A stretch of DNA of 16,473 nt from UBA12068 sp038318455 (GCA_038318455.1 JBBQCF010000021.1:1-16473); one strand, 5' to 3'. Shown: positions 1 to 6,828, counted from the first letter of the stretch. The notes: generated by a model from the letters alone, not told the origin. Numbers and translations: made by a program.

Positions 1-75
1 ATTTTGAATGCGTAAGTGATTTTCTGCTGCACCTTTAAAAAGCAGATGATATCTGTCTTTAATGAAGTTTTTCAT
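1..75 (-). CDS. Unrecognised protein, N-terminal 25 codons only (runs off the left edge)
   Basis: An ATG at 73-75 on the minus strand opens a frame that stays open for 25 codons to the window edge, reading MKNFIKDRYHLL and then a mixed polar stretch. No domain can be recognised from so little. It is supported by its place downstream of a plausible promoter (139-168) and of the terminator that ends the neighbouring minus-strand gene, so it looks like a separate transcription unit. No Shine-Dalgarno sequence is visible, as for most genes here. It could still be a chance frame. Confidence 0.5.
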   Translation of the reverse strand, partial: MKNFIKDRYHLLFKGAAENHLRIQN

Positions 76-138
76 CTTAAAAAATATTTGTTTCAAAAAA
101 TTAAATTTATTTCTTTTTTTATTATTTTACTTGCTTGA

Positions 139-168
139 ATTGTATCATATTTTTCAATAAGAGTACAA
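139..168 (-). promoter_or_regulatory. Promoter for the partial gene at the left edge
   Basis: On the minus strand TTGTAC (163-168) and TACAAT (139-144) are 18 bp apart, and the -10 is preceded by TGA, making an extended -10. Transcription would start near 132, leaving a leader of about 57 nt before the ATG at 75. Pattern match by eye only. Confidence 0.45.
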
Positions 169-170
169 CA

Positions 171-200
171 AAAAAATCGGAGACTATCTCCGATTTTTTT
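171..200. terminator. Bidirectional rho-independent terminator
   Basis: A perfect 12-bp stem (171-182 with 188-199), loop actat, with A-runs on one side and T-runs on the other, so it can end transcription in both directions. It lies 24 bp past the stop of the minus-strand lysozyme-like gene at 224-967 and separates it from the next minus-strand gene. Confidence 0.85.
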
Positions 201-223
201 AAAAGTTTATATATGTATATTTT

Positions 224-967
224 CTATCCTACAATTTTCTCAAAATATAATGCTACTGTCTTAACCCAACCAGATGCGCCAGGATCTCCTTGGCAACTTT
301 TTCCACACTTCCAAGTATCAACCATGCGCTCTGGAGTATTTCTTTGCTTATTCACCAAAACTTCAATACGGTCGCCCACGATTTTAATAGCTTCTTCAGC
401 ATTGGTAAAGCATGCATATCCCATGCCAGTTCCACGTCCACCCTCTCCCTTATATCCCCAATAATTATAACAATCCTTTCCGTCTTTTGATGGTGAGGCT
501 AAACCAAAACTGCTTTCCTTTTTAGCTATTCCTACCAAAAATGCTGCGACTTTTTCATCGCGAAGAGAAATAAATGGAACCATCTCCTTAATAGGAGTTT
601 CCCCAACTATTTCATATATTTTTTGAGCAAATACAGATGAATTTATTTTACCATCATTTTTTATTTGCTGAAAAAAAATGTTTTCTATCTTGATATCTTG
701 TTTTATTTTGCCTGAATTTTCCTTTATGAATATCTGATTTTGTTTTTCAAATATTGGAGATTGTAGATTATTTTCCATGCCGCTACCAGTGAATGCTTGC
801 GCATATGAAGTAGTTTCAGCATCCCATAGATTTGCAATCACAGCAAAAACAAAGAGTGCAATAACAAAATAAGAAAGATTACTTTTTTGAGCAATAGCCT
901 TTACTTGTTTAGCTTGTTTTTTCCATGCCTGCATCTTCTCCTTTTTAAACCACGAGGGTTTACGCAT
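224..967 (-). CDS. Membrane-anchored lysozyme-like protein (paralog 1)
   Basis: 247 aa. A basic N-terminus is followed by one membrane segment at about residues 31-48, then a linker, and a C-terminal domain (about 125-247) outside the membrane. That domain carries the motif AKKESSFG (Glu151) and CYNYWGY, which resembles glucosaminidase / soluble lytic transglycosylase-like peptidoglycan hydrolases, where a Glu in an ESxxG-type motif is the catalytic acid. It shares this whole domain with the product of 1247-2281, including four cysteines (166, 186, 221, 225) in matching positions, which suggests disulfides. It probably cuts or remodels peptidoglycan from the outer face of the membrane. Own promoter at 1029-1057 and terminator at 171-200, so probably monocistronic. 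Exact enzyme activity is uncertain. Confidence 0.8.
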   Translation of the reverse strand: MRKPSWFKKEKMQAWKKQAKQVKAIAQKSNLSYFVIALFVFAVIANLWDAETTSYAQAFTGSGMENNLQSPIFEKQNQIFIKENSGKIKQDIKIENIFFQQIKNDGKINSSVFAQKIYEIVGETPIKEMVPFISLRDEKVAAFLVGIAKKESSFGLASPSKDGKDCYNYWGYKGEGGRGTGMGYACFTNAEEAIKIVGDRIEVLVNKQRNTPERMVDTWKCGKSCQGDPGASGWVKTVALYFEKIVG

Positions 968-990
968 AAGTTATTTTTAATAATTTAATA

Positions 991-1019
991 GTCCCTGATC
1001 TGAAATTGCCTTCAGGGAC
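991..1019 (-). promoter_or_regulatory. 5'-terminal hairpin in the leader of the lysozyme-like gene
   Basis: GTCCCTGA (991-998) and TCAGGGAC (1012-1019) form a perfect 8-bp stem with a 13-nt loop. No U-run follows on the minus strand, so it is not a terminator. The predicted transcript start (about 1022) is only 2-3 nt outside the stem, so the mRNA would begin with this hairpin. Confidence 0.55.
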
Positions 1020-1028
1020 AGAAACCAT

Positions 1029-1057
1029 ATGATATCAAAAAATACCGATGGAGTCAA
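1029..1057 (-). promoter_or_regulatory. Promoter of the lysozyme-like gene 224-967
   Basis: TTGACT (1052-1057), a 17-bp spacer and TATCAT (1029-1034), with TGA directly before the -10 (extended -10). Predicted start near 1022, giving a leader of about 55 nt. A perfect DnaA-box sequence (TTATCCACA, 1063-1071) lies 5 bp upstream of the -35. Confidence 0.65.
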
Positions 1058-1135
1058 ACATGTTATCCACACTTTACAAAATTTTCAAAATAAAAATATG
1101 CTTTATTTGAGCCATTTTATTGAAAAAATAACAAT

Positions 1136-1160
1136 AAAAAGCCCTTTTAAAGGCTTTTTA
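1136..1160. terminator. Bidirectional terminator after paralog 2
   Basis: AAAAAGCC (1136-1143) pairs with GGCTTTTT (1152-1159) around an 8-nt loop, with T-rich sequence on both sides. It lies about 90 bp beyond the stop of the minus-strand gene 1247-2281. The interval 968-1246 otherwise holds only the promoter, DnaA-box match and leader hairpin listed separately. Confidence 0.7.
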
Positions 1161-1246
1161 TTTCGTCATTTTATCAAAATTTTGTTATTTCAAATCAATA
1201 AGTGCCCACATTACAAACAAGGACAATTTCTATAAAATAATATCCT

Positions 1247-2281
1247 CTATTCTTTTGTGTTAAATTGATCAAAAATACTGCCTACATCATCAATCCATTT
1301 GTTGGCAGCCGCCTGACCACCTGTAGCAGCGCAACTTGAACCACATTTCCAGACAACCATTTTTTCTGGCGTATTTCTACCATTTTCTTCTACTAATGTT
1401 GTGATTCGTTTGGCCACAGTGTTGACAGCATCTTCGGGGCTGTCAAAGCAAGTATGCCCACCAGTACCCATTTTATCTCTAATTCCACGATATCCCCAAT
1501 AATTATAGCAATCTTTGCCATTCAAAACAGGAACATGTTCTCCCCAACCACTCTCTTTTCTGGCAATTGCCACAATAAAAGCAGCCACTGTTCGATCTTG
1601 TTTGGCAATATATGGAACCATTTTTTCAATAGGATGTCCCTTAACCATGGCTATCATCTCGCCTTCTAGAGATTCAGTACTCCTAATTTGCTCAAGTTTC
1701 CTCACTTCTTCGGCAAACGATTGCGCGTCAGATTCAGTGTCAGCCACACTAAGCGCAACTGGCTGATTCAAAACTTGCTCCCTTGCAACTTCAGTTGGAT
1801 CAATCTCATTAGCTGCGGCGCCCTGACCAAGATATTTATACACAAACGTCATCATAACCATTCCAAATAAAATAGAACCTATAATTGAAGCATTCCAAAG
1901 TTTGACAGTGGAAAATTGTCCCAAAAAATTCTTAGCCACATCGCCAGTAGATTCATTAAATAACTCATAGCGCTTCTCCAATTCTTTCAATAACAAACTA
2001 GCCTGGCTTGGATTATAACGAACAAATTTGGTCACCACACGCGCACTGATAGTGTCCCAACCATGTGACTTACGATTGAGTTCGATGCCACTGCGAAGCA
2101 AAATTTGCTCTGCTGGCGTGATATATAACTTAGAATCTTCAGTGAAAAAATTATCCGTTCTGCCACCCTTAGAGAAAAGCGTAGAAACAGATTGTTTATT
2201 TCTCATCGCTAAGCGAAAATCAGCAACACATTGTTGCTGTTTACCAGTTTTAATATCTAAAAATTTTTTATTTTTATTCAT
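1247..2281 (-). CDS. Membrane-anchored lysozyme-like protein with cytoplasmic N-terminal domain (paralog 2)
   Basis: 344 aa from the ATG at 2281; a TTG two codons upstream (2287) is open but less likely. Residues 1-128 form a basic, soluble and presumably cytoplasmic region that I do not recognise. One membrane segment follows (about 131-150), then a linker, and a C-terminal lysozyme-like domain (about 215-344). This last part is clearly homologous to the neighbouring 224-967 product: ARKESGWG (Glu243), CYNYWGY, a shared RNTPE(K/R)M motif and four cysteines (258, 278, 313, 317). It therefore looks like a duplicated peptidoglycan hydrolase domain, here tied to an inner-face domain that could couple it to something in the cytoplasm. 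No Shine-Dalgarno sequence. Catalytic activity is inferred from the motif only. Confidence 0.8.
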   Translation of the reverse strand: MNKNKKFLDIKTGKQQQCVADFRLAMRNKQSVSTLFSKGGRTDNFFTEDSKLYITPAEQILLRSGIELNRKSHGWDTISARVVTKFVRYNPSQASLLLKELEKRYELFNESTGDVAKNFLGQFSTVKLWNASIIGSILFGMVMMTFVYKYLGQGAAANEIDPTEVAREQVLNQPVALSVADTESDAQSFAEEVRKLEQIRSTESLEGEMIAMVKGHPIEKMVPYIAKQDRTVAAFIVAIARKESGWGEHVPVLNGKDCYNYWGYRGIRDKMGTGGHTCFDSPEDAVNTVAKRITTLVEENGRNTPEKMVVWKCGSSCAATGGQAAANKWIDDVGSIFDQFNTKE

Positions 2282-2363
2282 GAGCAAGCTACAATTTTAT
2301 ATATTTGGTAATTCTGTTTATATTTTTCGTATCAGCATTTTGCATGTTTGAATTTTTTCACGA

Positions 2364-2768
2364 CTATTGAATTCCAGCTTCTTTTTTAAATTGTTTTTCA
2401 ACATCAGCAACACCGATATAACATTTACCTCTAATAAACAGAAATGGCACTCCGACTTTATTTTTATCCAAAGCGCATTCCATTATTTTTTCATCCATTT
2501 CAGCTTGATTATCGACATTATGCCAAACCTCCCTCTCGGCGAAGATAACCTTTTGTTCAATTTGATTATCGACAATAAACTTATCCACATCTTTGCAATG
2601 AGGACATTCTTGTCCAAAATAAAGCACGACGTCTGATTGGTCATTTCCCGCTTGTGCAAATGAGGGCGCAGTCGGCAATTTTTCTGGCTGATTAGTTCCC
2701 CAAATAATTATAGCCACAACAATAATGCCAGCCAAAAACAATGATACAATTAAATTCCTCTTTTTCAT
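2364..2768 (-). CDS. Membrane-anchored thioredoxin/glutaredoxin-like protein (CPHC)
   Basis: 134 aa. A short basic N-terminus and a membrane segment (about 6-24) act as a signal anchor; a thioredoxin-fold domain follows. It has the redox motif CPHC (55-58) after a hydrophobic strand and the cis-proline motif GVP (106-108), both in the expected order. Two more cysteines (98, 116) lie outside the active site. The CPHC dipeptide is typical of oxidising DsbA-like proteins, so it may form or shuffle disulfides outside the membrane. The nearby lysozyme-like proteins have four conserved extracytoplasmic cysteines each and are plausible substrates (inference). It follows lgt on the same strand after 51 bp and may be co-transcribed. 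Confidence 0.8.
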   Translation of the reverse strand: MKKRNLIVSLFLAGIIVVAIIIWGTNQPEKLPTAPSFAQAGNDQSDVVLYFGQECPHCKDVDKFIVDNQIEQKVIFAEREVWHNVDNQAEMDEKIMECALDKNKVGVPFLFIRGKCYIGVADVEKQFKKEAGIQ

Positions 2769-2819
2769 ATTAATTTACAATAAATTTATAATATTTTCTA
2801 TTCTATTTTTAGTATACTA

Positions 2820-3707
2820 CTAATTTCTCTTTTTTGAAACCATTAAAATTATTCCGCTCGCCAACATTGCCAATGATAAAATTTGTCCCATCGTGAAATA
2901 AGTCAAAAAAAGACCTACCTGCAAATCTGGCTGGCGGAACTGTTCCACAAAAATACGCAACAATGCATATCCAATCAAATAAATTCCAAACAAAAAACCC
3001 TTTGGAAAATTCTTATTGCGCAATATCCAAAGAATAGTAGCCAGCAAAATACCCTCCAAAATTGCTTCATATAATTGTGAAGGATGACGTAAGGACGAAG
3101 GATCACTTGCAAAATACATTCCAATTTGTGATGTGGTTATGCGTCCATATAATTCGCCATTTAAAAAATTTCCAACTCTACCAAAAAAATATCCAGCGGC
3201 CGCAGCTGGAATAACAAAATCAGCCCAAGCTAAAAAATTTATTTTATTTTTTTTGAGAAAAAAGTAACTTGCAATAATTATTCCAATCAGGGCACCATGA
3301 TAACTCATTCCAAAAATTCCAACAATCTTACCACTCTTATCAAGTGGTGAAATTATTGAAAGAGGATGAGAGAAAAAATATGACGCATTATAAAAAAACA
3401 CATATCCCAGTCTACCACCAACAAGTGCGGCAAAAAAAGTCACCAACAAAAAATCCAAAACTAAATCACTGCATTCAGCGATTAGCAATCGGTCATCATT
3501 TTTTTGATTGCAATTTTTACTTACTGATAACTGATGGCTGATGACTTTTGAAAATTCTCCTTTTTTGATTCTTAATCTCAACAACAAATATACCACCACG
3601 AAGCCAACTAAATACGAGAGAGCATACCACCTTATTGCAACTGATCCAATTGTTAATGCAATCGGATTAAGAATTAGTGGTAAATGTTGATAGAATTCAT
3701 GGAACAT
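2820..3707 (-). CDS. lgt: Prolipoprotein diacylglyceryl transferase with a 25-residue repeat insertion
   Basis: 295 aa polytopic membrane protein. Lgt moves a diacylglyceryl group from phosphatidylglycerol to the lipobox cysteine of prolipoproteins. Family marks are all present: YHGALIG (His137), GRVGNFLNGELYGR (Arg177, Asn180, Glu185), HPSQLYE (208-214) and RIFVEQFRQPD (Arg251, Glu255). Residues 55-79 are extra compared with the usual loop between the first membrane segments. They are encoded by a 75-bp inverted heptamer array (3471-3545), and removing them restores a normal-looking KKGEFSK-SDLVLDF junction. The chosen ATG (3705-3707) sits inside a second heptamer array and has no Shine-Dalgarno sequence. 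Downstream of the AI-2E permease gene on the same strand (69-bp gap). Confidence 0.95.
   Translation of the reverse strand: MFHEFYQHLPLILNPIALTIGSVAIRWYALSYLVGFVVVYLLLRLRIKKGEFSKVISHQLSVSKNCNQKNDDRLLIAECSDLVLDFLLVTFFAALVGGRLGYVFFYNASYFFSHPLSIISPLDKSGKIVGIFGMSYHGALIGIIIASYFFLKKNKINFLAWADFVIPAAAAGYFFGRVGNFLNGELYGRITTSQIGMYFASDPSSLRHPSQLYEAILEGILLATILWILRNKNFPKGFLFGIYLIGYALLRIFVEQFRQPDLQVGLFLTYFTMGQILSLAMLASGIILMVSKKRN
3471..3545. repeat. In-frame inverted heptamer array inside lgt
   Basis: Four degenerate heptamers of the type GYNATCA (3471-3498, for example GTCATCA at 3492) are followed by a 19-bp T-rich centre (3499-3517) and four heptamers of the complementary type TGATRRC (3518-3545, for example TGATGGC at 3532). 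The phase is kept without a break in both arms. Total 75 bp, a multiple of three, with no stop in the lgt frame. Confidence 0.8.
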
Positions 3708-3775
3708 GGAACATGGAACATGGAAAAATTTTTGGATCGCATTACTGCTCTATGATCCATAATTTATGCTCCATG
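3697..3775. repeat. Inverted heptamer array between the AI-2E gene and lgt
   Basis: Reading on the plus strand: four near-identical heptamers ACATGGA (3697-3724, the first TCATGGA), a 9-bp A/T centre (3725-3733), then six degenerate heptamers whose best copies are CTCCATG (3769) and ATCCATA (3755). The second arm is the complement of the first. The array fills the gap from the lgt start to the AI-2E stop codon. Confidence 0.75.
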
Positions 3776-3776
3776 A

Positions 3777-4841
3777 TTAGCTATTATATTTTTTTAATTG
3801 TTTTTTGAATTGAACTTCATAAATTTCCCAAAGTGTAAGAAAGAGTGCGACTATTATCGGTCCAATAATAAAACCGAGGAATCCAAACATGCTTATTCCA
3901 CCAAGTGTTGCAAAGAAAACAACCAGCGGATGCATTTGTGTGTCTTTTCCTACCAACTTAGGTTTAAGAAAATTATCAATAGTAGAAATAATCCCTATTC
4001 CCACACCGAGCACCACAAAACCTTGCCACACTTGTCCAATTGCCAGCAGAATAAGACCGGCTGGGAGCCAAACCAAACCAGTACCAAACATTGGAATAAG
4101 TGAAAGAAACATCATCACCAATCCCCAAACAACAGCCGATGAAACACCAACTGCAGCGAACAAAATTGCACCAATTGTTCCTTGTATCACAGCAATCACC
4201 AATGTCCCCTTGATTGTTGCCCTACTCATGGAAATAAATTTCTCGATCAACATTTTTTCATGTGAATCTCGCAGTGGACTAAGAAACATAATTTTCTTAA
4301 CCAACTCCTTGCCACTAACCAAAAAATAATACAGCGTAAAAAATGTCACTATCGTCAAAAATAAAAAGTCCACAATACCTTGATAAGTTTTTTGAAAAAT
4401 AATCACAGCTCCTTGACCAATTTGAGCAAATGAATTTGAAATAGTGTCTTTATTAATAAGCTTATCCACGCCTAGTGACTTGGCCACTGGATTAGCAATA
4501 ACAATATTAGTCACATTGTTAATATATTTTTCATTGGAAATACCACCATCTAAAGACACTCGCTGGTACATGCCTGAAGCTTCATTGAAAACTAAACCAA
4601 TAACACCTAGAAATATTCCCCCAAAAATTATCATCCCCAACAAGGCTGTTGCCAGCGCGCTTATTTTTCTTCTGTCCCCAGTAATTTTCAAGAAGAAGTT
4701 AAAAGGTCTTTGAAAAATAACTGCCAGAATTGCAGCCAACAAAATTGCAATAAAAAATGGCTTGAAAATAAAGAATGTTGCGATACTGATTGCAAGCAAT
4801 GTTATAAAAAAGAAATTAACATTGAAATTTTTTAATTCCAT
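3777..4841 (-). CDS. AI-2E family transporter (YdiK/PerM-type permease)
   Basis: 354 aa integral membrane protein with several hydrophobic segments grouped at both ends and a central soluble stretch (about 75-150), the usual architecture of the AI-2E/PerM family. The C-terminal signature IDNFLKPKLVGKDTQMHPL followed by GGISMFGFLGFIIGP is highly characteristic. Members are named after autoinducer-2 export, but others act as sodium/proton or unknown exporters, so the substrate cannot be given. First gene of a probable minus-strand run with lgt and the CPHC protein. Its promoter overlaps that of the divergent ChbG-like gene. Confidence 0.9.
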   Translation of the reverse strand: MELKNFNVNFFFITLLAISIATFFIFKPFFIAILLAAILAVIFQRPFNFFLKITGDRRKISALATALLGMIIFGGIFLGVIGLVFNEASGMYQRVSLDGGISNEKYINNVTNIVIANPVAKSLGVDKLINKDTISNSFAQIGQGAVIIFQKTYQGIVDFLFLTIVTFFTLYYFLVSGKELVKKIMFLSPLRDSHEKMLIEKFISMSRATIKGTLVIAVIQGTIGAILFAAVGVSSAVVWGLVMMFLSLIPMFGTGLVWLPAGLILLAIGQVWQGFVVLGVGIGIISTIDNFLKPKLVGKDTQMHPLVVFFATLGGISMFGFLGFIIGPIIVALFLTLWEIYEVQFKKQLKKYNS

Positions 4842-4869
4842 AATGTATTTTATTTATTAATTTAAAGTA

Positions 4870-4898
4870 TTTACGTTAGAATTTTAATTTGTTATAAT
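4870..4898 (+). promoter_or_regulatory. Promoter of the ChbG-like gene
   Basis: TTTACG (4870-4875), 17-bp spacer, TATAAT (4893-4898). Predicted start near 4905, 34 nt before the ATG at 4939. Its -10 overlaps the -10 of the opposing promoter by two bases. Confidence 0.55.
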
Positions 4899-4924
4899 TG
4901 TACCATGTGTTGTCATTTCCTCAA
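4897..4924 (-). promoter_or_regulatory. Promoter of the AI-2E permease gene
   Basis: On the minus strand TTGAGG (4919-4924), 16-bp spacer, TACAAT (4897-4902). Predicted start near 4890, about 50 nt before the ATG at 4841. Weaker -35 than the other promoters here. Confidence 0.4.
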
Positions 4925-4938
4925 ATTAATAACAAGTT

Positions 4939-5646
4939 ATGATTAACTTCCAAGAATCACATCGCCAAAGACTTATTGTATGCGCAGATGATTTTGGTAT
5001 CAGCCCTCGCGCTAACAGAAATATTCTATATCTCCTGTCGCTTGGAAAAATAAACCGTATTGCAATTATGACTGAAGGTGAACTTTCGGCAAAAGAAATA
5101 GCTGAACTGCAGCGTTCTGGGGTAAAATTAGACATTCATCTTGATATTCTGCATGAAATAGGAGATGATCGAAACAAAAGAAGCGGTGTTTCAAAGAGAG
5201 TTTCAGCTTTTTTGGCCAAAATATTAACAAGAAAAATTACCACCAAAAAAGTCCAGGCTGATTGGGAAAAACAAATCGAGGAATTTCATGCAATTTTTGG
5301 AAGATATCCAGACGGAATCAACTCCCATGAACATGTTCATTTTTTTCCGTCTTTTTTCAAGGCAGCAATCAACCTACAGGAAAAATATAACATCCCATAC
5401 ATCCGCTTTGGTGATAGCATCAAGATGCCAAAACATGCACTAATTTCATATGTTTTGCATCTACTAAGAATTATCAATAAGAAAACTTATATCAATAGCA
5501 GCTGTGTTTCCTCAAATTTTTTAATAAGCCTTGATTGGATAAAAAATCTAGACACCTTTTTAGACAACTTGCCCGAAGGAACTATCGAAATTGCCTGCCA
5601 TCCAGAATTGGCCGAGGATTTTGTAAATATAAAAAAATATTTCTAG
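4939..5646 (+). CDS. ChbG/HpnK (YdjC-like) family carbohydrate deacetylase
   Basis: 235 aa. The metal and catalytic motifs of the YdjC/ChbG family appear in order: CADDFG (Asp17-Asp18), LDIHLD (His67), SHEHVHFFP (His130, 132, 134) and an IACHPEL motif near the end (His221). Enzymes of this family remove N-acetyl groups from sugars, such as chitooligosaccharides or hopanoid glucosamine; the substrate here is unknown, though the envelope-related neighbours make a glycan or lipid-linked sugar plausible. The start directly precedes the first conserved strand, so the ATG is well placed; no Shine-Dalgarno sequence. It ends 4 bp from the stop of the convergent DedA gene with no terminator between. 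Confidence 0.88.
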   Translation: MINFQESHRQRLIVCADDFGISPRANRNILYLLSLGKINRIAIMTEGELSAKEIAELQRSGVKLDIHLDILHEIGDDRNKRSGVSKRVSAFLAKILTRKITTKKVQADWEKQIEEFHAIFGRYPDGINSHEHVHFFPSFFKAAINLQEKYNIPYIRFGDSIKMPKHALISYVLHLLRIINKKTYINSSCVSSNFLISLDWIKNLDTFLDNLPEGTIEIACHPELAEDFVNIKKYF

Positions 5647-5650
5647 TTTT

Positions 5651-6271
5651 CTATATCTGTTTTTTATTTTTTCCGAAAAATCTAACAAGTATAGCCACAA
5701 TAAAAAAGGAGGAAAAAAACAAAACATTACGAACAATTTCAACTTGAGTTACAAGTACTATTATTTTTCGATGTGTATAAAATCCTAGCAAAATAAAGAA
5801 AGTGCTATGCAAAAAAGTTGCAATGGCGTTATAAAAGAAAAAATTTCGCCACCCAACACCGAGTGTTCCAGCGATTACAGGACCAAAAAATCTTACTCCC
5901 GTAATAAATCTCAAGAAAAAAATTGTTCTTCCAATATTATCCACAACCAAATTTTCGTAGCGAATAAGCTTGTTGGCTCGCATTTTACGATTAAAACGTT
6001 CCACATGTTTATTACCAAAAAAACTTAGACGATACAAAATATTATCACCCAAGAGTGTACCAAGAAAACTCACCAAAATCGCAACTGGCAAACTAAGGCC
6101 AGCAGTTTTTGCCAAAAATCCAATCAAAATCAACAAGACCACCTCTGGTATTGGAATAATAAAACTGACAATAATTGAAAACAAAAAAATTCCCAAATAG
6201 GAATTGTCTTTGATTATATTCAAGACGAAGCCCAGTGCATGCAAATGATTTTGAAAATGCGGGTCTATCAT
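5651..6271 (-). CDS. DedA family membrane protein
   Basis: 206 aa. DedA/SNARE-associated (VTT) family: an early FIIPIPEVVLL segment, GTLLGDNILYRLSFFG (the conserved G-LGD-Y-G motif) and the late signature RFITGVRFFGPVIAG followed by FFFYNAIATF. DedA proteins act in the cytoplasmic membrane as probable lipid-carrier or phospholipid flippases (some recycle undecaprenyl phosphate) and are tied to membrane homeostasis. It starts 7 bp after the pilin-like gene ends, so the two are almost certainly one operon. Several consecutive phenylalanine-rich segments near the C-terminus. No Shine-Dalgarno sequence. Confidence 0.9.
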   Translation of the reverse strand: MIDPHFQNHLHALGFVLNIIKDNSYLGIFLFSIIVSFIIPIPEVVLLILIGFLAKTAGLSLPVAILVSFLGTLLGDNILYRLSFFGNKHVERFNRKMRANKLIRYENLVVDNIGRTIFFLRFITGVRFFGPVIAGTLGVGWRNFFFYNAIATFLHSTFFILLGFYTHRKIIVLVTQVEIVRNVLFFSSFFIVAILVRFFGKNKKQI

Positions 6272-6278
6272 TATTTTT

Positions 6279-6749
6279 TTATTTACTAAGACTTATAACT
6301 GCTTTATTCTCTGCCAATGGTGCAATCACACTAATTCTACCACTAGCGAGCTTGGCAATTTGATACCCTGAAATATTGGGGTCTTTTTCTTTTGGATCCA
6401 CTGGAACAGATGAGAGCAAATATTTATCATCTTTAATAATTTCAGAAATATCAACCAATCCTTCGCATGATTTGGCATTATCCCTGCAAATCATATTTGG
6501 TTGAGAGGTTATATTAACTGACGATTGAGCATTATTATTAATAGAATATTGATACACTGAATTCAAAATATTAGCCACATCACTTCTTCTTTGAGCATTA
6601 CGTCTTTCAGCTAATTTCTTTTGAGGATTGAGCAATAAAATAACACCTAAAACAATCAATAGCAACACAAAAATACTCATTATTTTTTGAAATAATGTCA
6701 TTTTTTTGACAAAAATCTTAATCTTTTCTAAATATTTCTCGTAATCCAT
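6279..6749 (-). CDS. Pilin-like single-pass membrane protein
   Basis: 156 aa. A basic N-terminus of about 21 residues, a membrane segment (22-41), then an ERRNAQRRSDVANILNSVYQY stretch, which is the pattern seen after the hydrophobic helix in type IV pilin-like proteins of Parcubacteria-type genomes. The C-terminal part contains a small Cys pair (CRDNAKSC), a VPVDPKEKDP motif and a beta-rich end, as in pseudopilin head domains. What is missing is the prepilin peptidase motif (a Gly-Phe-Thr-Leu-Ile-Glu-like start of the helix); the basic region is instead long and the helix lacks the conserved Glu. It may be a pilin relative that stays uncleaved. First gene of an operon with DedA. Confidence 0.6.
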   Translation of the reverse strand: MDYEKYLEKIKIFVKKMTLFQKIMSIFVLLLIVLGVILLLNPQKKLAERRNAQRRSDVANILNSVYQYSINNNAQSSVNITSQPNMICRDNAKSCEGLVDISEIIKDDKYLLSSVPVDPKEKDPNISGYQIAKLASGRISVIAPLAENKAVISLSK

Positions 6750-6799
6750 ACGTCTTATTTGAGTTTATCCTTTTTTTATACAATCAAAACAACAATCGT

Positions 6800-6828
6800 A
6801 TCATAGCCAATTTTAGCCAAAAAATCAA
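6800..6828 (-). promoter_or_regulatory. Promoter of the pilin-like/DedA operon
   Basis: TTGATT (6823-6828), 17-bp spacer, TATGAT (6800-6805). Predicted start near 6793, leader about 43 nt. Same -35 hexamer as the engB and obgE promoters. Confidence 0.6.

Noticed and set aside
1063..1071. A replication origin marked by DnaA boxes
   Set aside because: The four boxes are scattered over 15 kb, three within coding sequence, and no dnaA, dnaN or AT-rich cluster is nearby.
2810..2819. The palindrome TAGTATACTA between lgt and the CPHC gene as an operator
   Set aside because: A single 10-bp AT-rich palindrome is expected often in such sequence, and no promoter elements were placed around it.
3471..3775. 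A CRISPR array
   Set aside because: The repeats are 7 bp, degenerate, without spacers, and arranged as opposite arms, not as identical 25-35 bp repeats with unique spacers.
3889..4329. A 146-codon open frame on the plus strand
   Set aside because: It is antisense to the AI-2E permease gene, which has clear family signatures; the opposite frame is threonine/proline/isoleucine-rich noise.
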